A stretch of DNA of 64,000 nt, taken from NCBI RefSeq assembly GCF_028389875.1, contig NW_026907680.1:3348001-3412000 (forward strand), read 5' to 3'. The notes below the pieces were generated by a model. It was given only the letters and a program-made list of their open reading frames with translations, was not told where the DNA came from and did no database searches. This DNA comes from Rhea pennata (Eukaryota > Chordata > Aves > Rheiformes > Rheidae). Positions within the stretch are counted from its first letter, which is position 1; every line of letters begins with the position of its first letter. The translations under genes and the position numbers were made by a program. Below are positions 1-22,700 of this stretch, in pieces.

Positions 1-109
1 AGCGGGGCGATGGAAACCAAGCAAGTGACACTGGTCTGGGTGTCCCCCCCTGCCAAAAGCCAGCCCATCGAGAGGGGACCCTCCACTCCCAGCACCAGGG
101 GCCACCCAC

Positions 110-2632
110 CATGCGCGGGCGCCGGATGAGCACCAGCTCCGGGGGCGGCAGCAGCACCCGGTGGGCCGTGCGGGTGCTCATCTTGGTGACGGAGATGAGG
201 AAGAAGAGGAGCCAGGTGACGAAGCAGACAAGCCCGTGGGCCAGTGCCAGCGCCGGGTAGCCCAGGCAGAGCCACACGGCGGCAGCGGCAGCGCGTTGCT
301 GCAAGGACGGCCCGGTGGCGGCAGTTTTTTAGGGTGGAAAAACCCGAACGGGAGCAGCCGGGCTCCCAAAGAGCCGCCCCTCGGGCCCCGTCCAGCACCT
401 CCCGTGCCGAGCGCTCACCCGGTAGCCGGGGTCCGCGGGGCACCAGCGGCCGGGCGCTGGGCCGCTGAGCAGGGCCGAGGTCTCCCAGGTGCCGTCGGCC
501 TCCGCGGCGGGACCCTGGCGGAGAGTGAGGAGGGGCTGGCGGGGACGGACGTACGGACGGCACCCGGCCGTTACCTCCACCCGCTGGATCACTTTGCTGA
601 AGGGCCAGAGGAAGTAGCCGCCCAGGTCCCTGCAGAGCCGCCCTGCGGGGACAGCGGCATCGGGACGCGGGGCAGGACCCCGACGCGCACGTCCCGTACA
701 CCACCACGACAGCCCGGCCCGGTCGCACCGGGGACGGGCACCTGGGGAAGATTCACCGTAAGGAGCCCCCACGACGGTGAGGAACATCTCGGCGGCCACC
801 AGGACGTAGAGGAGCGCCAGCCACCAGCCGAAGAGCAGCGCATAGAGGACGCTGCCCAATGTCACCGTGGAGCCTGCAGACAGCGACCGGCCCCTCCGCT
901 GCTCCACCAGCCGCTTCGCCACATGCACAGCGGGGGAGGGGGGGGTGTTAACCGGGCTCCCTCCTCCCAACAGGGTTTTGCCGTGAACCCTAGAGCCTCG
1001 GCGGCCACCCACCTCCAAAGCCGCGGACGACGTTCAGGTCGGAGTAGAGCTCCTTCCTGATCTCCGAGCGGTCCTCCCAGGGCCGGGCGGTCGCGTGGCT
1101 CTTCCACTTCTTGAAGCCGAACTGCAGAGAGGAGAAGGTCGCGGCCAAAGAAAAGACCCCCTCCCCTCCCGCGCAGCAGGATGGGCATGGGCCGCGAGGG
1201 GACGGACCCACCTTGACGTCGTTGGAGAGCTTGTTGGCCTCCACCGCGCTCTCGGCCGTCAGCGTGGTCTTTGCCCCGCAGCTCTCGCACGCCGGCACCT
1301 CGTTCAAGTGCTGCTGGTGGGTGACGACTGCGGGCGAGAGGCGAGCGGGCGCGGGCGCTGGCACAGGGACCCCCCGCGCGGACCCCCCTTGCCGCTGCCG
1401 CCGCCGGGCTCCCTACCGGGCAGGATGCGGAGGGCGAGGATGCGGGGGGCGAGGATGCCATGGGGGTGGGGAGGCCGAGGGCAGGTCGCCATGCGGGTCG
1501 TTAATGGCGGCGCAGCGGTGGTCGCAGGGCGAGCCCCACCGCGGGCCCTCGCCCCGCACCTCCGGCTCCCCGGCAGTGGCTGCAAGAGAGGCAGCGGCCA
1601 GGACAGGCCGGGCCAGGCTGAGCCGTGCCAAACCGAGCCTGGGAGGCACCGCGCATTCGATCCCCTGCAGCCCTGGCGCCGCACCGGAGCCCCTGCTTCC
1701 CCCCCCCTCGAAAAAAACCCCACCCCCTTCCCAGGCTCATGCACTCCAGCACCCGCTGCAGCCCGACCCAGGAGGGACCCCCCCATACTGTGCAAATCAC
1801 CCCCCAGGTGCAACACCCCCACCATGGAAAGTCCTCCCCTCCCGGTGCAATGTCCAGGATCCCTCCCCGTGGGTGCAACACCCAGAAGGGACCTTCCTCC
1901 CCTCCCCCCTGTGCAATGCTGAGGAGGGACCCGCCCCCCCCCGTGGAAAGCCCCCCCATTGCAAGGCTCAGAACCCCTCCCATTGGGTGCAGCACCCCGA
2001 AGGGACCTTCCCACGCATCCAGTGCAGAGCCCAGGAGGGGCCCCCGCCCTGGCAAAAACCCTCCCCCCGTGCAAAGCCCCTCCCCCATGCAATGTCCTGG
2101 ACTCTTCCCAATGGGTGCAACACCCAGCAGGGACCCTCCCCCCCCCACACTGTGCAATGTCTAGGAGGGATCCCCCCCACACCAGGCAAATCTGCCCCCC
2201 AGGTGCAATGCCCCCCCAGTGCAAAGCGCAGGAGTGATACCCCCCACCCCATGAAGACCCCCCCGGTGCAACACCCAGGAGGGACCTTCACCCCCCTCCA
2301 GTGCAGTGCCCAGGAGTGACAACTCCCCCACCCTGCAACCCGCCCCCCCCCCCGGTGCAATGCCTGGGACCCCTCCCTTTGGGTGCAACACTCAGGAGGG
2401 ACCTTTGCTCCCTCCCCCCCCGGCCCCACAGTACTCAGTGTCACCCTGTCGCACCCCCCCGCCCCAGTGCACAGCCCAGTTCCGTCCTGCCGCCCAGGGC
2501 GAGGCCTGAGAACCCCCCCGACCCCGGCGCGATGCTCGGGCCCCCCCGGCGTGGCGCGATGCGGCGCTCACCCAGCGCGTCCTGCGGGCAGTGCCTGCGG
2601 CGCCCGGGCTCGCCCTCGCCCTCGCCGGCCAT
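110..2632 (-). CDS. Vacuolar-type cation/proton exchanger (CAX-like) with YccF-like domain, 5' part of gene
   Basis: Seven coding exons on the minus strand join in one frame: 2632-2572, 1327-1212, 1121-1013, 873-757, 642-575, 514-419 and 298-110, all with GT/AG borders and compatible phases. The gene continues past the left edge. Exon 1 starts MAGEGEGEPGRRRHCPQDAL. Exon 2 holds a CxxC pair (ACESCGAK). Exon 3 has the motif ELYSDLNVV. Exons 4 and 5 encode a hydrophobic YccF-like block: GSVLYALLFGWWLALLYVL, then VVGAPYG, then GGYFLWPFSKVIQRVE. Exon 7 encodes a further membrane span (HGLVCFVTWLLFFLISVT). This order, a soluble N-terminus, then YccF-like helices ahead of the exchanger core, matches my recollection of the fish Cax1 and yeast Vnx1 type of vacuolar H+-coupled cation antiporter, which mammals lack. 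The antiporter core itself lies outside the window, so the family call rests on the N-terminal part. A following exon may lie in 1-60 but its acceptor is ambiguous. Confidence 0.75.
1780..2420. repeat. C-rich minisatellite in intron 1 of the exchanger gene
   Basis: The phrase gggtgcaacacccaggaggg recurs with variation near 1872, 1985, 2114, 2266 and 2378. The pieces between share gtgcaatg(t/c)cc...ggaccc, giving a degenerate higher-order unit of roughly 110-150 bp made of shorter sub-units. It is strongly C-rich on the plus strand. Long open frames across it on both strands follow from the composition and are not genes. Confidence 0.75.
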
Positions 2633-2633
2633 G

Positions 2634-2755
2634 GGGGCGCCGGTAGTGCCGCACCGCCACCGCTTTTGACGGGCGGCGCCGCGGGCATGCGCAGGGTGCC
2701 CCACGTGGCCCCGCCCCCCCATCATCGCCACGCAGGGAAGAGCCTCACACGGGCT
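2634..2755 (-). promoter_or_regulatory. CpG-rich promoter of the exchanger gene with NRF1-like site
   Basis: The stretch just upstream of the start codon is very GC- and CpG-rich. It holds a GCATGCGCAG element near 2685-2694 that resembles the NRF1 palindrome. There is no obvious TATA box. Only about 140 bp separate this start codon from the probable 3' end of TMEM209, so the promoter must fit in that gap. The transcription start itself is not determined. Confidence 0.5.
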
Positions 2756-2771
2756 TGACAAAACACAGTAA

Positions 2772-4441
2772 TTTAATAAAAAACCCCAATCACCGCTGCG
2801 ATCCCACCCGCTTTACACACGGTTACAGCGGCGCCCCGGGCAGCGAGACTCTCCCTTCCCCGCCGGAGGAACGCGCAGCACAGAGGGGCCGCGGGGAGGA
2901 AGCCGCGGCGCGGGCGCGCTCGAGGTAGCTGCCAGCAGGCCGCAGCGACACGAGAAGGTCCCTGCTGCTCGCAGAGAATCCCCGAGGGAAAGGGCGCTGG
3001 CACCTCACCTTAACCTCACGTATTACACACACATCCTTCGTATCGCAGTTTTATCCCTCTGTTTAAAAAAATAAACCACATCAACTTCTAACCCCCTTTT
3101 CGATTTGCCTGAATTTGCAAGGGATGCCCCCCCTTAAAAAGCGGGGCCCGCTCTTTGAAACAAAGGCAAGTGTTTTCCCCCAAAAGACAATTCCGCAGAA
3201 GGGGAACGGCGGCACGTGCAGGCGTGGTGAGACGCTCGCGCAGGCGTCGTTCCGCAGCGGGGACGTTCCACTGCTGCCCAAGCTTTGAGACTGTCACTGC
3301 AACGGGAACCGCAGCTTGGCCGGCGGCCCCAGAGCTTGACTCGTTCCCGAGAAGCCGGAGGCTCTGGCCAGGCGGCGGCCGCTCGCCCCCAGGGGAAAAA
3401 AAGAGAAAAAAGCCATTTCTGGGCACGCTCTGGCAAGGCAGCAGGAACTTCGGGATGTTCCCCTAAGTTCCTGGGATGAGCCCACGCAGGTGTATCCACT
3501 CTGGTTTCATGCAGGGATGCTGAAGCCACATGCCAGTCTGCAAGGCCCTAAAAGTAAGGAGCTGCTAGCAGAAAAGCTAACATGAGAAATAAAAGAATTT
3601 TTAAAAAATTAAAAAGCAAAGGCAGGGTAATGTTCTAGTCGTACTCAATCACCCACAACATCTTCTGTCTCGTAAGATGGTCACATTTGAATGGTATGGT
3701 TATTTTGTTTTGTTTTAAATCTATTTTAAAAATACCTACTGAAACCAGCAAGTCAAAAAATTTTCTCTTTCCCTTATATCTGCGGTGGAGACACCTGAAG
3801 CATCCAGAGAGGTCACAAAATCCAATTATTCCAATGAGCAGGGATAAAAGACAACGTCCTTTCAGATCGCATGTAATTAAATTAACCGAAAATCGGTGTA
3901 AGCGCTAACTTGGCGCCTGTTATGCCCGTCTGGAATCTCTTGGATCTTGTGAATCCGGCAGTTGGCCGCGTTGCAGTAACTGTCTTTTCAAGGGACTGCT
4001 CGCCAGCGAGCGGCTGGGTACAACTGCGGGAGACACGTCCCAGCTGCGCTGCTGCATTCCACCCCCAAACACGGCAAGCGCGGGTTCATTGCTGAGCCCT
4101 GCGGGCAGTTAAGCTCTTTAGAGTGCTTGAAGAGTAAATGCAACAGAAATAGCAAGGGGGGTTTAAATACGATTTGTTAAGGTGAGTAGCCAAATAGAAA
4201 AGACCTGCCTGGAGTTCCTGTTTAGATACATTTCATCAGTAAAAAACAATACAACGTTTTACAGAGTATCCTCCCCAAAACTGTACAGAAATTACAAACA
4301 TTTCCCCTCTGTCCATAAAGCAGAGTTTAAATTATCCCATTTCATAGTCCATATTCAAGGCAACAAGTGAAACGATGCTGCTCAGTTCGTCTTGTAGGAG
4401 AAGCAGGATCGTTCTTCTGAGCTGCAGTCCTGCTGGAGATG
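2772..4441 (-). other. TMEM209: Probable 3' UTR and polyadenylation signal of TMEM209
   Basis: From the TMEM209 stop at 4442 the minus strand runs about 1.67 kb with no further supported exon. It reaches an ATTAAA hexamer (plus-strand tttaat at 2772-2777), followed by a GT/T-rich stretch as expected downstream of a cleavage site. The part at 2820-3450 is GC-rich and would be an unusual UTR, so an earlier poly(A) site is possible. Confidence 0.45.
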
Positions 4442-16516
<12,075 letters not shown>

Positions 16517-16859
16517 TTAGATTCTCACTCTGTACAAGACCTTTAAAAAAGTAAAAAAGCAAAAAGAAATTACATAAAAGGACTTCACATTGAGGTACCA
16601 AATCGTGTGTAGTGTTAAGAATGAGCTTCAGTGGTTTAAAAACAAAAAACAAAAACAAAAAACCCAAAACAATATTCCTCTTATAAACTGCATAAGCACT
16701 GTCACCTCTTCACAGTGAAACAGTTTCCATTTTCTCCACTGAGGTACAGAGGACAGAAAAGAGAGCCAGATTCCAACAGCGTTTTTGAGAAATAGCATTT
16801 TTCGGAATGCTGAGGCAACACTGCCTTCTCCAAGCAAGGAAAACAGACCAAGAAAACAT

Positions 16860-18060
16860 CTTGCACAACCTGGCAGTTTTCCTACTGAAAACACCCACCT
16901 ATCTCCTTCTGTCAGCTCAGGACAGCTCTGTACCCTCCCCACACCGTCCCCCCTTTACACCACAAAATGCCCTATGTAACAGAAATAACGCTTCCTACAT
17001 ATTCTACTCCTCTCATCACTCTAGCACACACCATGCCACACACACACACACACACGCGGGCACGCTTGTCACCCGCCGGCAGCCCGCCGCACTCCCAGGC
17101 CTCGCTGCCAGGCCCTGAGTCGGCAGCGACACCGCCGCTCCGCTCCGCTCCGCCCCCGAGGGCGCCGCGGCCCAGGCCCAGGCCCCGCCCGCCGCCCCCA
17201 CCGCAGCCGCCTCCAACGATTGGTCGCGCGGACGTGACGTCACCGGAGCAGTTCTGCGGGGGGGGAGGTGCGGGGCGGGGGGGAACGCTGTTGCCGGGGA
17301 GATGCCGTTAACGGCGGGGGGGGAGGGGGGCGGGGGAGACGACTCCGCTTTTGAAAAACAACGTTCGCCCGTGCACAGCCCGGCAGCTTTCCTACTGAAA
17401 ACCCCCGCCCGTGTCCGTCTCCAGACCCTCCGCACACCCCCCCGCCTTTACGCCACAAAATGCCGCACACAACAGCAGTAACACTGGCCACTTTCCCTGC
17501 TCCTCCCATCAGCGCAGGAAACTGCCACGCCTCCCCCGGCCACAGGCTTCAAAACCTCTCAGCTACTTCGTCGCTGAACACAAACATACAAGAGTTACCT
17601 CAGAGAACACGCGGTTTAACTGAAATGACAGGATTTCACACGCACAGCCCTCTCCCACCTCCACCACCCTAGACCCTTCCCCACACCCCCCCCACTCTGG
17701 CACACACCACGACACGCACGGACACTTGTCACCTGCCAGCGGCCCGCCGCGCTCCCAGGCCTCGCTGACAGGCCCTGAGCGCACACGCCCTGGCTCCCCC
17801 GCAGCCAAACCCCGCCGACCACAAGCAGACTCGGCCCCGCAACGAGCAGGCGCCCCGGGAGGGCGGCGACACCGCCGCTCCGCTCCGCTCCGCCCCCGAG
17901 GGCGCCCAGGCCCCACCCAGGCCCTGGCTCCGCCCGCCGCCCCCACCGCAGCCGCCCTCACCGCAGCCGCCTCCAACGATTGGTCGCGCGGACCCGTGAC
18001 GTCACCGTAGGCAGTTCCGTGGGGGCGGGGACGCCGTTGCCAGGGGGATGCCGTTGCCAG
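16860..18060 (-). promoter_or_regulatory. TMEM209: Tandemly duplicated CpG promoter region of TMEM209
   Basis: Two homologous blocks lie head to tail, about 16860-17310 and 17375-18060. Shared pieces in the same order are ctgaaaacncccncc, ttta(c)ncacaaaatgcc, cccaggcctcgctg, the run ccgctccgctccgctccgcccccgagggcgcc, and ccaacgattggtcgcgcggac followed by gtgacgtcacc. The last piece holds an inverted CCAAT box (ATTGG) and a full CRE (TGACGTCA), at about 17219-17240 and 17976-18006. Tandem GTTGCCAGGGG elements at 18038-18063 look like RFX half-sites. The first exon of TMEM209 must lie here; which copy is used cannot be decided from sequence. Confidence 0.6.
17036..17058. repeat. (CA)n microsatellite
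   Basis: A short run of about ten CA dinucleotides inside the proximal promoter copy. The distal copy has only cacgacacgcacgg at the equivalent place. Confidence 0.8.
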
Positions 18061-18564
18061 GGGGACGCTCGTGCAGCCGCCCCGGACGCCCCGGCCGATG
18101 GCGCCTGCCCGACCCGGCCGCAAGCGGCGCCAGGCGCCATGGCGGCCCCAGCGCGGCGGCCGCGACGCCCCCCGCACACTGCTGCCCGCCTTGGCCGCCA
18201 CCGGCCGTGCCCACACCCGGCTGTACTCTTCCCCTGCTCGGCTCCCACTACGGCCGCGTGCGGGCACACCCCCCGGCTGCCCCATGCCAGAGCCTGGCCA
18301 AATGTGTTGCTCCTGCCTGCAAACCTCACCATGAGGAGCAGGGAGGAATAAAAGCACTGCTGGCCGCTGAAAGGGAGCACAACGAGTTACAGCAGACCGC
18401 TCTGTGAGCGCGGGCCAGCGGACAACCTCAGCTGCTCCAAAACCCTTCCTGCCTTTGCCTCAGATCCCAAGCACCAACCTGAAAGTAAGAAAGCCTAAAA
18501 AAGGAGATTAACTACAAGCCTAGACCGCACAGTTACCGATAAACACAGTGTCTAACGCTTGGCC
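18061..18564. other. Gap between TMEM209 promoter and inverted repeat, no gene seen
   Basis: CpG-rich sequence fades into ordinary sequence. Open frames are short and overlap on both strands. An aataaa occurs near 18347 on the plus strand, but no transcript ending there can be supported. Confidence 0.5.
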
Positions 18565-18569
18565 ACTCT

Positions 18570-18668
18570 GTGCAGTGTGCTGTAGGTGACCCTGCTTGAG
18601 CAGGGGGGCTGGACGAGATGATCTCCAGAGGCCCCTTCCAACCTCCACCCTTCGATGATTCTGTGATG
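18570..18668 (+). mobile_element. CR1 LINE 3' fragment
   Basis: The sequence ggtgaccctgcttgagcagg, then gatgatctccagaggcccct, then ttccaacctccacccttcgatgattctgtgat is the typical 3' end of a bird CR1. It is truncated at its 5' side exactly where arm 1 begins. Confidence 0.85.
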
Positions 18669-19711
18669 GGCGCTTTCTCTCGCAGCTCCTGCTGTGGGGG
18701 GAATGGAAAATGCGTGGAGGACAAAGAGGCTAGAAGCTGGTCTGAGGTGCGGATCCTTACCGAGGCTTGTCAGTCTGCAGAGAGAAGGGGACTCAATCCT
18801 CCCGTAGTGCTGATGAAAGTCTCCCTGAGCAGGCTCTCAAGCAAAGCTCCTGCATTTGCAGATGCGCACGCACCAGATGGAACGATGAAGCCTGGTCCTC
18901 CAGAATCGCCATTGCTAGTGAGGGGCCGCAGGCTTTGCCCTGACTTGGGCTTGCTGGAGTGTCAAGGTGGAGCAGAGTGGCACTTGGAGGAGGCTCTCCT
19001 TCAGCAGCTTAAAGGCCTGCCAGCTTTCTTGAGCTCCTTTGCCCTTCTGAGCTGCCTCCCCTGGCGTCCCCCTAGCAGGTCTCTGCAGAAGGGGAAGCCT
19101 GCTCGCCTCAAGGCCAGCCTCTGGGCTCTGCTGCTCTCCTTCCTACCTGCCCTCAGGCTCTGCAACTCCACTAGTTCCCGGGTGCTACAGCCCAGGTGGC
19201 CATGGACTCTGCTGGCACCAAGCCTCCGGGGTGGCCGCTTCCCCTTCTGGCCCTGGGCACCCGCCTTCTTCCCCTCACACCTGCAAAAGCCCAGCACTCA
19301 AGGGCACCCAAGACACACACAAGAGCTGGCAGTTCCCTCCCACCACGCAGCCAGCACTGGGCCCCAGCAAGGGGGGCCCAGGCTCAGGCACTTCCTCCCC
19401 TCAGAGGCGTACAGCAGCTTTTTCCTCCTCTCCCCACAGGCCCCCTGCCCCCAGGACATGCGTTGGCCATGGCACGGCCCTCTCCACGCCTCTCTCCGGC
19501 ACCAACAAGACGCAGCACACCCCTAGGCCACAGCCACCACAGCTGCAGCCAAAGAGCTACAGCATGACCGCGGCAGAGAGCTGCCCTGGCAGCAGCCCCC
19601 AAGCCCTGACTCCTCAGCTCTGCTCTTCAGGCCTCTCCAAAGTTCCCATGCTGCAAACGCACGAGCTCACTGCACACCCAGCCAAGAGCCACCCGACTTG
19701 GGGCAGTTGGT

Positions 19712-22700
19712 TTAATTCAGCTTCAGAGAACTTCCTGGGTGCTCGCGTGGCTCACAAGTAGTGCTGGTGCTGCTGCTGCTGCTCCTGCTGCTACTTGGCT
19801 GTGTCTCTGCACACAGCTCTTCTAACCCCTGGGAAGAAGGTAGAAATGAACAGGCTGTGTTCTGCCCCACTAGAAAGGCTGAGAAAGTCTGCAGAGTAGT
19901 GCAGGCTAGTGTTCGCTGATGGTTTTGCTATATTGACTGTCATGGGACTTGAGACCTTGTTTGGACACTGCTAATCTGTTGTGAACCAAGACTGGGGGGT
20001 ACCTGTGTCCAGTATTCAGCAGTCAAGGAGAGCTTTGCAAAGGGGCACACCAACACTGGAAGCATCCCTTTGCGCTCAGCTACTCAGATTTTGCAGGTGC
20101 CACTGTTGAAGGCCATTCTCAGCACTCAACAGCTGCCCCCTTGGCTGGAAGGCAAGGCTGAGCCCAGGCCAGCCCTGTGGCTTGCTCATGGGGCAATGGG
20201 GTTGCACCTTGTCTCTCTCGCTCGGCCTCAGAGCCCTCCTGCTTCTCGCCTCCCCTACTCCCTCAACCCTGCTCCCATTTGCAGAAACAGCCCTTCAGCT
20301 CCACAGCAGTGCTGGGCTTTTGCTGGGGGCTGCGGAGAGGGACTTAGTGACAGGCTTTAAGCCACATCAAGCCCATGTCAGGAAAAGTCACAGCACGCTC
20401 TAGGCAGCACAGTGGCTCCGGGATTACAAGTGGCACCCCTTGCTGCCTCACTGCCCCTCAGTTCTGCCAGGCTTCTCCTGGAGCTGCCACATACCTGCCC
20501 TGTCTTGCAAGGCCCCTCTTGACTGTCCAGTCCTTCCTCCTCTTCCTCTAGGCAGGAGAAGTAGACCTTCAGGGTCACTTGCTTGTCTTCTCCCAGCTGG
20601 TATTGGACGATCTTTTGAATACTGGGCTTTTCTTCAGCCAGATTCTCAGCACCCTCCTGCACCTGCAAGACAACTCCACACTGTGCAATGTGCCCCACTT
20701 CCAAGTCCACTCCGCTGCTCTCCACATGTTCCTCATCAGCATCTGGAGACTGCAGGACCTCGGCAATCACCAGGCCCCTGGCTCTGGCTTGGCCTGGGCC
20801 CCCCGCCGGACAATGGCTGCTGCAGGCAGGGACTCTGCAGCCCCAGCTGCAGAAGAGCAAGGGGCTCCACAACATTCCCCAGCTACATCACAGCCTGAGC
20901 AGGGTTCCCTGCCTTTCCCATGGGATCAGTCTCCGATGTCTCCTGCTGCCAAATAAATTGTGGAGGGCATTGTCACTTCCAGGAGCAGCAAGTGCGGGCT
21001 TCAACATGGTGGTTTTCTTGAAGGGAAGGTTACTTACACTCTCCTTTGAACCTTGTTTTGAACCTTCCTGTCAGCATCCTTTTGCCCCAAAGGAAAGCTG
21101 AACAAGGCTGAATATCCCTTTCTTGTTTGCACCAAGCATCTCAATAATCACGCAGCTAAGCAGAAACTGCCCATCTTCTATCACAGAAAGAACCAGAAAT
21201 TCCACTGCCACCAGAAAGAGGACCCCAGTGGCTCTACAGGCGTGTTCATGGAGAGTGCAGCACTGAGAGATGCATTGTAAAACTAGAGCACCGCCTTTGA
21301 ACTCAAAGCCCTGGACAAAGTCAGCCAGGGCTCAAAGAAGGGCACTGGAAGGGCTCTTGTACAACCAGCAACCACAGGACAATGCATTTGCAGAATGCAG
21401 GCTAGCACAAGAAGGACCCCAGTCAGGAACACTTACCACTCCTGTGTTCTGATGGCCTACATTCACAGGCTGTGTAGCACGTACCCTAGCTTCTGGACGT
21501 GGTTTCTTTCCACCTGCTGCTGCATTCTGTGCAGAGCACTGTGAGGAGACTGGGAATGGACTGCAAATATACACACGGGGAGGTGGTATGAGCACAGGGG
21601 GAGTAGGATCTCCACTCCCCCCTCACAAGCTGGGCACCTGCTTCTGCAGCAGAAGGCAGTGCTGCAGCAGAAGCACAGGGGTTCCACTGACTGCAGGTAC
21701 ATCAACAGCTGTGAAGACTACCCCCAAATAAAACACTCAGGGCTGCACATCATGCCCGAAAGAGAGCTCTAAGCTCGCCCACAGCATGACTTTCTCTCCA
21801 TGCAGTGAGGATAGAAGCAGGGTCATCTACAGGACAGGCTCCAACTCATACCACTACCCCTGTCCTGCCACATGCATTAGCCACTGCTCCATGGCCCCAA
21901 AGACTCTGTGTTCAGGGATGGGCAATGGATGGTTGCTGGGCTCCCAGTGTCAAAGAAGGAGAAAGGCATCAAGGCAGTCAAGCACAAAGCTCTGAGCAGG
22001 TGGGAGCCAGCACAGAGCTCTGAAGAACCCTTCCCCACACACAGAGCCCATATGAAGGCGGAGCATGCGTGCAGGTCACTGGGACTCAGCCGCTGGGAAG
22101 CCTTGCTCCCAAAGCACTTTCAGAGCAGCCTGCCCCAGCCCTGGCAATGCAGCCCTAACCAACCTGTGCTGGGTGGCTGCTCCCTTCATCAGGCAGGGGG
22201 GAAAGAAGCAAGGCAAAGTACTCACGTTGGAAAAATACTTGGAAGAGGAGTAGAGGACAAAAAAGGAGCCACTCTAGTGGCTGTGAACATTGATTCCCTC
22301 ATCACCTTCATCTGCAAAGGTGAGAAAGAGAGGTGAGATGCTGCCAAGGAAAGGATCTTGCTGCTCACAAGGGCAGCCCATGTTTCCATGCTTCAGAGAA
22401 GAAGCTGCCTCTCAGAATTGCAGAAATAACCCTTGCTCTTGCTCTGCAGCCCCTCCATTCTACACAACAACAGCTGTGGGGGAATAGGGGAGAATGGCTA
22501 AAAGCTCTGGCAGGCTTTTGTCGAGGGCAAGAGCCGAGAGTCTGAGTTAAGAGAGCAGTTCCTGCCTATAGAGAATTCAAGGGAGGGAAGCCCAGGGGAA
22601 GGCAGCTCACTAAACTCTAGGGAAATGTGTCGGTCAGCCTGCTAGGGAGGATGAGAGAGAGCAGTGGGGGCTGCAATACATCTGTTTTACCAGGAGGAAA

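Noticed and set aside
1304..2319. Long frames of 306 and 402 codons over the first-gene intron
   Set aside because: They follow from the C-rich minisatellite; the real exons of the exchanger gene lie elsewhere on the minus strand.
110..2632. Bacterial contamination suggested by the YccF-like domain
   Set aside because: The domain is split by GT-AG introns and lies next to TMEM209; vertebrate CAX-type exchangers are known to carry it.
18618..19526. 302-codon plus-strand frame, also present as 303 and 327 codons in the other flank copies
   Set aside because: It begins inside a CR1 3' end, has no domain, and runs antisense to the 3' flank of the CCDC81-like genes. Conservation is explained by recent duplication.
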